The position numbers and the translations under genes are program-made. 64,000 bases of DNA from contig NC_135133.1 in the NCBI RefSeq assembly GCF_050908995.1, positions 4,878,001-4,942,000 on the forward strand. Reading direction: 5' to 3'. The first letter of the stretch is position 1. The number at the start of each line of letters is the position of its first letter. The stretch comes from Andrena cerasifolii (Eukaryota > Arthropoda > Insecta > Hymenoptera > Andrenidae). This document shows, one piece after another, positions 10,882 to 21,469 of the stretch. A model generated the notes under the pieces. The model was not told the DNA's origin and did not search any database. It saw nothing but the letters and a program-made list of their open reading frames with translations.

Positions 10882-13562
10882 TTCGCAACGGATACTCGTG
10901 CGTACCTGTTGCTCTGTCGGAGGGCCTTGACATCCGATTGAACACGGCCGCCAGGGCGGTTCGTTACGGGGTGAACGGCGTGGAAGTGTGGGCCGCACCC
11001 TCTCGCAGCCCCCACACAAATCACACGGTGTACAAGGCGGACGCGGTGTTGGTCACGCTGCCCCTCGGAGTCCTCAAGGCTTCTGCCCCGCCGTCCGCGG
11101 TCGCATTCAACCCGCCGCTTCCGGACTGGAAGTCCCAGGCTATTCAGAGGCTGGGCTTTGGCAATTTAAATAAGGTAAGACCCCCCTCGTCCGAACGGGG
11201 GCCCTGGCCCAGGTCCCCTACCTCCGTCCTGATCTGGCCGGGGCCCCGCTGATTTATGCGACCAGCGAAAACGACGATCGAACTTGTCCACCGGCCCGGA
11301 ATGAGATATATTGTGATCAGGCGGTCCCTTTCGTCGCGGGGACCGGTGACGTGGCTCGTGTCGCTTCTTACGCCACGAGACACGTCCCCTTTTACGGGCC
11401 TGCCGAGCGCGCACCGCTTTTACGAGCGAGAAATTAAAGGCTCATCGCGCCGGGGAAATGGGCAACGGCTGTCAGGATTCCGCGCACGATAGCCGGCCCG
11501 ACGGAATAAATGGAGGGTAATTTGGATGAATCGAGGGGGAGGGAGACGCGGTACCGTTCCACCGATTCCGGCAGATCTGTCTTCTGGGACGAGTTTTGGT
11601 CCCGCGCGGCCACGTCTCGTTGGACTTGAGACGGTCGATGGATGATCGCGAGGGGACTTGTCTTTGCGCTACCAATTCCTAGGCGGGACATTCCATGCGA
11701 ACTCGGACAGGTTCCGGAGTAAGTTTTCGTAGATTGCTGAAATTTGAATATGTTGTAATCTTTAGTGATATTTAAACGTACCTTAAAGGATTTTTCGAAA
11801 TTTTGAAAAATGTCGATTTTACAGCTGTTTGAAGTTAAGTGCTAACTTTTTTTCAATACATTATAGCGATGGAAGTAGTGAACGGATGGAGATGAGCTTT
11901 ACGGTGCTTATAGAGAAGACATTGAAGTTTTAAGAAAAAATTATTTCAGTTTAAAAAAAATATTGAACCAGTTTTGTGCAATTATTTTAAACAAATGCAG
12001 GTTTTTAACATCGGGCGCGATTAAGTTTAAATATCACTGAAGACTACAACATATTGAAATTTCAGCAATCTACGAAAACTTACTCCGAAATCTGTCCGAG
12101 TTTGCATGGAATGTCCCAGGCAGTAAAGTTCCTTTGAATTCCGAATCCTGATTAGAACACTAGATCCCAAAGAACCTCCCACCTGACACCTCAGAGTTCG
12201 CTCTGCTAAATTACAGCCTTTTAAAATCCGAATCCTAAAGAGAACCAGATCACGCTATCTCCATCATTTAAACGCCAGAAACCTCGTTACGCCTCAGAGC
12301 TCACCCTCTCGTACCGCGAATTTGCAAAGTTGTAATCTCACAGAGAGGCCACTTCATATTACCTCGTTCCCGTCACCGTAAAAGCAGAAAGCTCCCTCTG
12401 TACTTAATCCTCAAGTTCGCGGAGATTAAAACAAGGCATCCACGAACTTCTGATGAAATAGCAAATAGGTGAGATTCGAATGGGGATTGAAGTAAACGCT
12501 ACTAAATTCGTCGCACGTCAGGTGGTGCTGTGCTTCGAGCGGATCTTCTGGGACCCAACCGCCAATTTGTTCGGCCACGTGGGAAGCACGACCGCGTCTC
12601 GCGGCGAGCTTTTCTTGTTCTGGAACTTGTACAAGGCGCCAGTGCTGCTGGCGTTGGTGGCTGGCGAGGCGGCCTGCGTAATGGAGAACGTCAGCGACGA
12701 CGTTATCGTCGGGCGCTGCATCGCCGTCCTCAAGGTAAACCGTGAAACCAGCGTTTCCTCTGCTCCGTGATGCAGCGAGGGAGAGGCTCGAGCTTTTCAT
12801 CGCTGGACGGTTTTTCAGGGCATCTTCGGGAACCAAGTGGTCCCTCAGCCTCGCGAGAGCGTTGTGACGAGATGGAGGGCGGATCCCTGGGCACGAGGAT
12901 CCTACAGTTTCGTCGCGGTCGGCAGTTCCGGCAGCGATTATGATCTCTTGGCAGCGCCGGTCGCGCCCCCGCCCACCCCCGGCGCACCACCCCCGCCGCC
13001 GAGAGTCTTTTTCGCAGGTAAATATTTGCCCCTCGCTGTATTTCGAGCGGCCACTTATTTTCGCGGCTTGGCTCTGCTTTTCACTGGCAACGAGGCCGCA
13101 ACTTTTATGGTCACTTCTGCTCGGGATGGCTGCGCCCTTCTGCGCTCTACTTTTGCCTCGGTTGCGATTCCAATACTCTCGAGGGCGGCAGAGACGCGAC
13201 ATTTCTCGTGGCGAGTGTCGTATACGACTCTCCTAGGACAGTATCAATCACTAGCATTGCCTACGTTTCATAAGCTCAGCACGATGGTCCTCCGAGAAAG
13301 AAGTGGCACGTCCCTAGTGCATGTCCGCCCCAATACAGCTGCAGCGGTGTGCACAACGTTCGATTTTGTGCTTCCAGGCGAGCACACCATTCGGAATTAC
13401 CCGGCCACCGTCCACGGCGCCTTTCTCAGCGGCCTGCGCGAGGGTGGACGCATCGCGGACCAGCTATGCGGAAGCCCCTACGCACCGCCGACGATGCCCA
13501 CTTCCGGCGCACCGTCCACGGGGGTCCCTTCGGCCACCACCGGCACCAGCTCCACGCCTTAA
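10882..13562 (+). CDS. Lsd1: Lysine-specific histone demethylase 1 (LSD1/KDM1A), C-terminal exons
   Basis: Four exons encode the last 295 residues: 10882-11174, 12522-12734, 12819-13017 and 13378-13562 (stop TAA). All acceptors are AG, all donors are GT, and the phases agree (entry phase 1, then 0, 0, 1). The protein is the C-terminal half of the FAD amine-oxidase domain and matches animal LSD1 almost residue by residue: RNGYSCVPVALSEGLDI, GFGNLNK, VVLCFERIFWDP, FGHVGSTTASRGELFLFWN, WARGSYSF, FFAGEHTIRNYPATVHGA. The lysine of GFGNLNK, the last codon of the first visible exon, is the known catalytic lysine, and GEHT and YPATVHGA contact FAD. LSD1 removes mono- and dimethyl marks from histone H3 lysine 4 in CoREST-type nuclear complexes. 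The SWIRM domain, the first half of the oxidase domain and the tower insertion are not in the window. The C-terminal tail is rich in Pro, Ser and Thr. Identification is firm. Confidence 0.95.
11685..12117. mobile_element. Long-inverted-repeat MITE, copy 2 (433 bp), inside an LSD1 intron
   Basis: Same family as 3741-4408: ends GGGACATTCC and GGAATGTCCC, with a perfect 4-bp duplication AGGC at 11681-11684 and 12118-12121. The left arm is nearly complete (about 275 bp). The right arm keeps only its outer ~90 bp, so the element is internally deleted. Its loop fragment runs in the opposite direction to the loop of copy 1. It lies wholly within the intron between the first two visible LSD1 exons, on neither splice site. 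Confidence 0.85.
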
Positions 13563-14685
13563 CATCCTCGCGAGCAACGCAACGTTCTGGATCGATACCG
13601 CGCGTCACTTTCGCCCCGACGATGGAGGGATGCGACTGCCGTGCCTGGAGAACCAACCCCCGTTGCTGGGCTCCTCGTGTCCCCTCCGAGTTACGATTTT
13701 AGCCACCGACGTTGATTTTAGCTTTAAGCTAGTATGTATTCCGGACGCGATTTAGATAGGGAAATCTGTCTGGCAGTAAACCACGCACCTGATTCTCCTT
13801 CGACGCTGCCCAAGGCCCCTTCATTCGGTTCACCGTGACGCTCGAGTGCACGGGCCTTCGTCGAGTTCGCCAGTGAAACAGATTAACGGGGAAAAGAACG
13901 GAACCGTTTGTTCGACGTGGAAGAAACAAGTATTCACATGGGAGACTGGTAAAAAGTTCGGGGACCGTGGCAGGGTTATCCTCAACGGTTCGTGTTAGAA
14001 GAGAGTCGTGCCTTGCTACGTTGATCGCATCATTCTTTTAGTTTGTATCATAGGATATCACACACGTTCAGTTCGTATCCATTCATTGTACTCTTAGCGT
14101 ACCTTATTGTATGAAATAATCCACATCTGCTCGCTTGGAAAGCAGTACACGCTCCTCCAACCACTTTGCCCAAGCTTCCTGGCCTACGTCCCATGCCATT
14201 CCATGATCCGATCGTCACCTTCCACCACTATTCAGAGAAACCATGAACGAAGATGTCTCCGCTGTGGTTGGCTCGTAGCGTCGACTTTTCGAGCGACCCA
14301 CTTCGAATGACACAAGCGTGGAGAATAGTCTAGGATCCTGAAGATGAACCACGAGTAGACACCTTCGTTCAAGGACAATTGCATTCAACAGTGACCATTC
14401 CAGGAAGAGTGGAGATCACCTGCTACATCCCCGTTCGCGTTCGAGTCCCCCCCAACTCGAACCGGCGCGGGGAAAATAGATTGCGTCGGACGCACACGTA
14501 TCTCTGAAGATGCTTTGTAAAAACCCATGCCACGTCGCATCCAACCGAGAGCAACTTACAGCGTACAAGTCGATCGATCGATCGCGAGACCTCCGTATCG
14601 CGCGCGACACCGTACCGCATAGCTGTCGGCGATGTGCCGAGCGCGCGCAAGAATGTATAATAAATATGATTTGTATATGAGCAAG
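13563..14685 (+). other. Probable LSD1 3' untranslated region with polyadenylation signal
   Basis: After the LSD1 stop no further coding sequence is seen. The first good AATAAA on the plus strand is at 14659-14664, followed by a T/G-rich stretch (TATGATTTGTATATGAGC). This would give a 3' UTR of about 1.1 kb. An ATTAAA just downstream (about 14699) is an alternative. Placement is inferred from the signal only. Confidence 0.4.
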
Positions 14686-14689
14686 CGTA

Positions 14690-17096
14690 TGTACTGCGAT
14701 TAAAGGTCTGAGAGTTGTTACGAAATGCAAGAGTATCGCGTGGATCTTTGTCTTTCAATGCATCGGTCACAGCCTCCCAGCGACTTCCATTAATACCTCG
14801 GGGCTCAGCGCGCGGAGCTTCCTTGCGACAGTGGCTTGCAGCGTATCTCGCGAGCATCCAGCTCGCGATCGTTTGGACCCGGCTCGACTGCGAGCCTCGG
14901 CGCGATCGAAGGGCCATTGTCAGAATGCCGCGGATCCATGGCATCTCCGTCGCCCTCGAGACGTTCTCTCCGTTGTCCGAGGAACACTCGGGGGTAAGTT
15001 AAGCTGCGCAATAAGAACTGTCAATGTCTCAAGAGAGGATTCCTGGCGACTGTTCGCGGCAGAACTAGGCGACGTTCGTGTACACTCGTCGCTCTCGCGA
15101 GGCGTCTCGGGTGTTGCGAGACGGTGCGCCTCTGGGTCGGGACAAAAAGGTCCTCTTCTGCTCTTTCACCGGTCGTCGCCTCTTTCCCTTGACTGCACCG
15201 CATACACCGGCAACGGCGGATTTTCTCCGTGGGACACGCCGTTTAAAGAAGACGTCGCGCGGGCGCCTTTTAACGAAATAGGTCACGCGTTTCCTTCAGG
15301 TAGTTCGATCACGGCTACAGAAAGAAACGCCTGGCGTCAACCACGTTCCTGACGATATTCCCATTCACCGCCGTCGCTGTATCTCCAGTCGTTGCCCGTT
15401 GCCGAGGGTGTGCTTGAATCGGCGGCGCTCAGTTAGCCGCAGATTTCTGGTTGGACGATCTTATGCGAGTGGGGTCTGCGTTCCCGCGAGACCCCACACT
15501 AACAAAAATTAAACGCACAAATACTCTCGTTAGGAGTACTTACAGGCTTCAGCGCGTGGCCTCTCGCCTGGGGGAACCACCTCGTTGATCATGGTATCCC
15601 CCGCGCCAGGTTAGTATGAAGCGGTCCGGATTTCGGGCCCAGCCATTAGTCCTTTCGCTGGCAGTTTCACCTTCGAGAAACTCTGAGAATCCAGACTCCA
15701 TCCATCGGGTAATAGAGGGAACTATCGCGATAGTTGAACGACGAGTCGCCGATTGATCGTTCAATTCACTCGCTAAGCGGCCGACTTCTCTCGCAACTGC
15801 TGCGCACGGCTTCGCTCGCGCGGCTAAATTTCTGTTCGAGAAACGCGAAGACAGAGAGACTCGGGCCTGCTTTCTGAGAATCGTAGGAGGAGAAGGAACG
15901 GGCCGGGTGTTGAAAATTCTTGATCGGGAGATCTGACATCGAGGAGGTTTTTGCGAAAGAATCACTGCCCATTGAACGAAATCAGAGATAGCGAAGGGAA
16001 TCGGGGAAGGAGAAACTCTTCGCATCTCTGTGTGCCTCGAAACGGTGTCTGGCTTTAGAGAGTGGAGGGGGCCGGGGCTGGAGGATAATTTTCGACTGGG
16101 ACGCATGCAATCGCTCCGTCTTCCGGCTCCGCGAAATTTCCTCCCTAAATCGGGGATATTGTGAGCTTGATTACTTCGATATAGATATTGCGTTACAGCC
16201 GTGCCCGGGGGGCGTGTAATCGAACTACGCCGAGTCTCGTAAACTCGATGAACTTGAAAGACGAGCCACCTCGTCGAAGTCCCGAAGTTCTAGCCGCCCG
16301 CGCAATGTTAGCACTTTGCCGTCGAGTTACCCCTTGCTCTTGCCTCTGATCCTCACGATTTCGGCAGGTTTCTGCTGGGTATAATTACTTTCCTGACGCG
16401 GAAACGTGCCTCGGGTGTTCCGGCTTTCCTGTTTCTTGCATTGCAATAATACCTCGAACCCCATTTTTCATTATACCCTCGTGGAAAACGAAGGTAACGG
16501 TTTCAAAGTATCTCCCAGCGTTTTTTCCATCGCAGCGTATGATCTAATAACGTCGTCGAGTGGCAGCGCGATTTTAAGCCTTTCCAAAAACCCCCAATTC
16601 CGCCGTGGTTCGTGACCAATCCAGAAAACTGCCCCGGAAACCCATTAATTTACACCGACGATCCAATTACGATACGAGCGCGACGGTCCTTTCAAGCACA
16701 ATTCACCGCCTTGAAGCGCGTCCTGGCGCGCGCCAGTCACGTTCCACGGCATTGAGCAACATCCAAGTGTATAATACATTCGATTCGCTGCCGACTACCA
16801 CAGCCGCGCGGCTGAGAATGTCCCAACATCGCGGCGTCGGTGCGCGGTGCCGTCCGTTACGCCGGCACAAAAATTATCATTACATCGTACAATATGGAGA
16901 GGTGTTTGTTAGCCAGTCCAACAGAAGCGTAACTAGACAGCCGGTGCAAATCATCCTCGACTCCACCCAGCCGCCCCCTCGCTCAAATATTAATTCAATA
17001 GGGCCGTGGATCGTCATAGTAACCGTAAACAGCGATTCAAAGCTTGACTCGGCCAAGAGCACGAGGTTATCAACCCTTCCGCGGCGCATTTCCCAG
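14690..17096. other. Intergenic stretch between LSD1 and the CFAP53-like gene
   Basis: No gene recognised. Open frames at 14715-15002, 14831-15352 (+), 15549-16106 (-) and 16605-17174 (+) lack domains. The last of them overlaps the first exon of the next gene in another frame. The segment immediately before 17101 may contain the promoter and 5' untranslated sequence of the downstream gene. Confidence 0.4.
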
Positions 17097-17100
17097 AGAC

Positions 17101-18809
17101 ATGAGTCTTCCTCTGTGGACCAGGAGGGAGGACGAGCAGCTGTGGAAAACTTGGGAGTTTACCAAGCATACTGACAGGAGGATCAGGAGGAAGAGAGTCT
17201 GGCAGCGTGTTCAGCAAGGTACTGACGAGGATACCGTGCGTTTGTAACATGGCGTTATGTAAGTGGTGGTGACGTTTAGGTGAAGCCTTTGGGCTTTCAT
17301 CGGGGTGGAGAATGATTCAGGGTTGTCTAATTAGCTACTGGCCACCGGAATTTTGCGATGTCTGATAAATGCCTTTATGCAGTTTCAATTGCATCTTTGC
17401 TGCTATCAGATTTCATACGAAGTTGCATCGCAAGATTCTCTATTGAGACTGACAGCTGATCCTCTTCAGGAAGGGCAGCCTACGAGGAGACAGTGAACGC
17501 GCGTCGAGAAAAGCTGCGAGAGGTTTTGCTGCGAGAAGAAATGAGCCTAACTCGCGAGGTGGTGGAGCAGGTCCAGCACGGTGATGATGCCAGAATGGAC
17601 GAGATGCGCGAAAGAAACAAGGAACTACGAAGGCACCAGGAGGAGCAGCGTTTGGAGGTGGTGGCCGCAAAGAGGATGCAGCAGTACCTAACTCAGTGTC
17701 CAGATATACGAGCGAAGCTAGTGAAGAAATCATTGATGGAGGCGAAACTGAGCAATCTAGCTCAGATGGCGGATAACGAAGCAATAAGGCGAGGGGAGAA
17801 GGCGCTGGATAAATTATGGCAGGAGGTGATGTCCAAGGAACTGGAGGCTGAGGATGAAAAGGAGAGGGAGAAGGAGAGGAAACGTTGCCTACTTCGGCAG
17901 GAGGCGATAGCGGATCTAGCGATGCAGATGGCTGAGAAGCTAGCCCTCGAGGAGCAGAAGAAGCAGGAGCTGAGGGAGGACAGGGAAGCCTTGGCGCGTC
18001 TCTGGGAGACGGTGCGCCAAGAGGAGCTGAAGAACCTGGAGAAGGAGCGACAGAACAGGAAGAATCTGAAGAAGGACCTGCAGGAGCAGGTACTGAATGC
18101 CAATAGGCGATTGGCCGAGCAAGCTCAGAAGGAAATAGAAATGGACAGGTTGCGACAGACCCTTGCTGCGGAGGAACTAGCCAAGCAGGAGAGCGGCATC
18201 AGAGAGACCAGCGCAGCATTGCGTCAGGAGCTTCTGGCCTACTTGCAGTACCTGGAGAACATCAGGAAAGAGGAGGCTAGAAGAGAGCTCGAGGTGGACC
18301 GCATAGTGGAGCAGTCGCTGAAGGACGCCAATGCCAGGCGCGACCTTGCGAGGAAGAAGGCCAAGGAGGCCAGGCAGAGCAGTCTTCAGGCGGTTATTCG
18401 AGGTCGCGAGGAGCAGCTGAGGATCAAGTGTGAAAAGGAAAAAGAGGAGCTTGAACAACGTAGACTAGAAAACGTGGCCTTCGACAGGGAGATGGAGCTG
18501 GAGGCCAAGCTGACTGCTTTAGCCAAGGAGGAGGCGAAGAACAGAATGCTTTGTTACAGGAAAGAACTGGAGGATCAGCGGAAGCGCGCAGACGACCTGC
18601 GTCAGCGGGAGCTTGAAGAAAATAAGAAGCTGCAACTCGAGGAACTGAAACAACAAGAAGAGTACAAGAAACTCACTGAAAAATTGCTGGAGGCTTCTGA
18701 GGACATTACCCCACATCCCTTCAAGATTTTACTGAGGGAGTGTGCTGCTCGATACGCAGCTGAGAAGGAGGGTCACTGTTATTGCCCACCCCCTGTAAGT
18801 GTGGAATAG
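17101..18809 (+). CDS. CFAP53: Cilia- and flagella-associated protein 53-like (CFAP53/CCDC11), TPH-domain coiled coil
   Basis: Two exons, 17101-17218 and 17470-18809, join in phase 1 across a GT-AG intron of 251 bp to give 485 residues. Almost the whole protein is charged coiled coil (Glu, Lys, Arg, Gln, Leu) of the trichohyalin-plectin-homology type. Landmarks match vertebrate CFAP53: the segment around VQQGRAAYEE then RREKLREVLL near residues 36-57, a DKLWQE block, a DREMELEAK stretch and a short C-terminal HPFKILLRECAARY. The vertebrate protein is about 514 residues, so this one is near full length but lacks some 50 N-terminal residues. CFAP53 is a microtubule inner protein of axonemal doublets and basal-body regions. 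In an insect, use in sperm flagella or chordotonal cilia is likely. The ATG at 17101 is the first in frame after a possible CCCAG acceptor (17092-17096), so an upstream exon is possible. Confidence 0.85.
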
Positions 18810-18932
18810 TTTAGGGGTCCATTGAAGGCGCCAGGGAACAGGGACAATTGCTTTCGCGAGATCTGTCGATTTTACTCTTGTTAGACTTTTCTAAGGTTTT
18901 ATGGAATTAAATAGAGAAATGTAATTTCAAAG

Positions 18933-18938
18933 AATAAA
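18933..18938 (+). other. Polyadenylation signal of the CFAP53-like gene
   Basis: AATAAA lies 124 bp after the stop codon, in AT-rich DNA following GC-rich coding sequence. It gives a short 3' untranslated region and marks the probable gene end near 18955. Confidence 0.6.
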
Positions 18939-18959
18939 ACACCTTAAAGTGGCAGAAAA

Positions 18960-21030
18960 CTGAGTCTTCCTTTCATACCCGTTTGATAAAGATCTGTGAT
19001 CCATAGCGGTGATCTATAGCGCAGATGGTACACCCTGCGCCATCTGTGCTCGATAACTGAAGCTTCGTTCACTTCTCTCACCGATAACGTAGGTCTCTGC
19101 GCAGTTATCGATCCGCACCATGGTACACTGTGTTGCAAGAGAATATTTACTGCGGTTTTTCGAAAAATTGTTTCGAGTCCACTCGAAATAAACGCACCGC
19201 TGGGCAAGATTTATTAACGCTACAATCCCGATGACATATATACCTTCTTGACACGCCGTTTAAAATTCATTTCGGTTGGGGGAAGCTCTCGAAACGAAAT
19301 ATGAAAAATAAATACAAACAGTTTTCGCGCATTGATTTACCGCGTGAAATTCGTTGTAAATTTTATTGAATTATTACTACGACGAGGTAGAATCTCGTGG
19401 GGAATAATTTCGTCATCGGAACACGCGCGTTACAATAAAATAATCACGAAAATAATCAGAAGTATTCTCTATTTACGGATTTCACTTGAGAGTCGCCAGT
19501 TTCTTCCTGCTCTCTTTCATGGGCGTTTACAGCGCCGTTACACTCGAGTCTCCTGCACCTCCTGCGCGCAATCCCTTTGAAATCCACGGCGGACCAGTCC
19601 GACGTGGAAATTGACAGTCGGACTGGATTGAATACCATAACTTGCCCCGCGGTAATGGAGCCCGTAAATTACATCCTCCCGTTCGATTATTGAAAAACGC
19701 GCGACGGAAAGGGATTTATTAGCGCGCGGCGAAAAATGATTAAACCATTCAATGCATTTAATTTAGCAGTGAAAGGGCTAGAATTCAAAATACACCCAGC
19801 TCGAGCCCCAGCGCGTTCCACGATTCCACGCGATGTGCCTGCAAAAGCATAGCAGCGTCCTCAGCGAAGAGGAAGAAATTGAAGGTAGATGGGGTTGCAG
19901 GTGGCAGGGGGCTGCTTCGAAGTCAAATCTGTTTAACGGAGAATTTGAAGTATGAATACGGATCAGAGTTCGCAGAGCGGCGCGATAAAGTCGTGGGTGT
20001 TGCCGCGGTATTCCTATATCCGCGGTACTCCCTGTCTTGCCCGATTATGCTTGTCTGTTCCTGGGCGAAGGCTGATGTGCGTACGCGAGGCACGTTTACC
20101 TCGCGCCTCCAGCCGCGATTCACCCAGTCACGGTTATCTTTATAACGATGGAAAAACTTTATCGCCCCACCCTCCACTTTCGTTAGGCCGGGACGATCCC
20201 TTTTATCGCCCACCACTTTCCACCCCTTCCCAATCACCCTTTTTTCTCCCTCATGTCCTGCCCTTCCTTTTTCTTCCTTCCAAAGTCTCCGCCCTCCTTT
20301 CATCTTTCCCTTCCCCCGCTCTGCTGCTCGCAGCAAGGTACACTGATTAATCGATTACTCCGGCGTGACTAGTTGCCGAGGGTGTACCTTGAATTCGAAA
20401 GGAATAGTTCCGCTCGCGTGGCATCGGAGCCTTGTCTAACGGATGGTCATCCTGCTCGGCCGCGTCTCACTCCAGGTTTCCTCGGTGTTCCGACGCGTGT
20501 ATCTGGATTTGATCCCATTAAAGGGTGTAACTTCCGTTGCTGGCGACCGCGACACTACGCGTCCGGATGTCTTACTGCAATTTAATGACGTAAGACCGGC
20601 TCGTTGATGTAGGATAGAAAGTCTTAGTTAATTTTGTTATAATAATAACCTATATGTTACACTACAAAAAAAAACATTACATCTAAACGGGATGGTTAGT
20701 TGTTGGGTGTTCGAACGAGACTACCCATACCCGCTTCCTACAAACCTTCATAAGATCCTTTCGGTGGAGGGGTAACAGAGTCGGTGGAGAAAATAAACTT
20801 GTTGCTTATTGGGCGGATTGAATTCGATCGGTACTATTGGTGAGTTGGAAAAAAAGCAGGGATGAAAACGAGTGACCGCCTACAAGTCACAGCGGACACT
20901 CTCCAGATCGAAAAAACCTAACCGCTCACCCTTGCACTTTTCACGGTCAGCGGGAGGTTCCGGGGCGCGCGCCGGTAATAAACTCATAAAGTCCTTAGAC
21001 CTTGGAAACATTAATCGACGCGCGTTACGA
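18960..21030. other. Non-coding stretch
   Basis: No gene recognised. Short frames on both strands are without family resemblance. Pyrimidine-rich DNA lies at about 20160-20330 and an AT-rich patch with an A run at about 20630-20680. Confidence 0.45.
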
Positions 21031-21035
21031 AAAGT

Positions 21036-21235
21036 AGCACATTTCAATCTATCACGAGAAGAAGCACGTTTCAATGTTTCTGACGATAACAAGCATGTTT
21101 CGAATATACCACGAGAACGAGCACGATTTACGTTTCGCCACGAGCAGTAGCACATTTCAAACGCTGCAGCGAAAAATAGCACGTTTTATTTGTTTTCCGA
21201 ACAGAAGCATATTTCAGTTTCCAAACAGTTCACAG
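21036..21235 (+). repeat. Degenerate minisatellite, 28-29 bp unit, seven copies
   Basis: The motif AGCAYRTTTCAA (with variants) recurs at 21036, 21063, 21092, 21120, 21149, 21178 and 21206, spacings of 27, 29, 28, 29, 29 and 28 bp. Between motifs the units share a CACGAGAA-like second half. The period is not a multiple of three and the frame is interrupted, so it is not a protein repeat. Confidence 0.8.
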
Positions 21236-21261
21236 TCGACGTTGATCTTCTGTGGCTGACA

Positions 21262-21461
21262 GTTGCCTGTATTGGCGTTTATTGCCCATTTAGTGGAAAA
21301 GAAAGTAGTGCAGGAGGAAGCTAATTTTGAAATTTCGTTAATATGGGGTAAAGCTTGGAATTTAAAGTCTGTTGACCCTGCGAGTTTATTATCCGGCTTC
21401 GAGGAAGAAGTCTTAAAATGTAATTGTAAGCACGATTTAAAATATGTTTGTTACGCAGATG
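21262..21461 (+). other. Exon-like segment of unknown identity
   Basis: A candidate acceptor GTGGCTGACAG (ending 21261, with a weak pyrimidine tract) precedes an open frame of 66 codons. It ends in phase 1 at a perfect GTAAGT donor (21462-21467). The segment is more AT-rich than its surroundings. The peptide is not low complexity: it includes FEISLIWGKAWNLKSVDPAS and ends in a cysteine-bearing KCNCKHDLKYVCYADG. An alternative acceptor ends at about 21295. No family was recognised. It could be an internal exon of an unrecognised gene, a transposon remnant or chance. Confidence 0.25.
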
Positions 21462-21469
21462 GTAAGTGT

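Noticed and set aside
12426..13202. 258-codon minus-strand open frame
   Set aside because: It is the antisense shadow of LSD1 exons and introns.
14715..15002. Open frame ending near a GTAAGT at 14994
   Set aside because: No acceptor or family support. It lies in the probable LSD1 3' end and intergenic DNA.
16605..17174. 189-codon plus-strand open frame before the CFAP53-like gene
   Set aside because: Reads the first CFAP53 exon in the wrong frame and has no domain.
20690..20800. Possible tRNA-derived SINE (GTGTTCGAACGAGAC resembles a B box)
   Set aside because: No matching A box, no tail or flanking duplication could be read.
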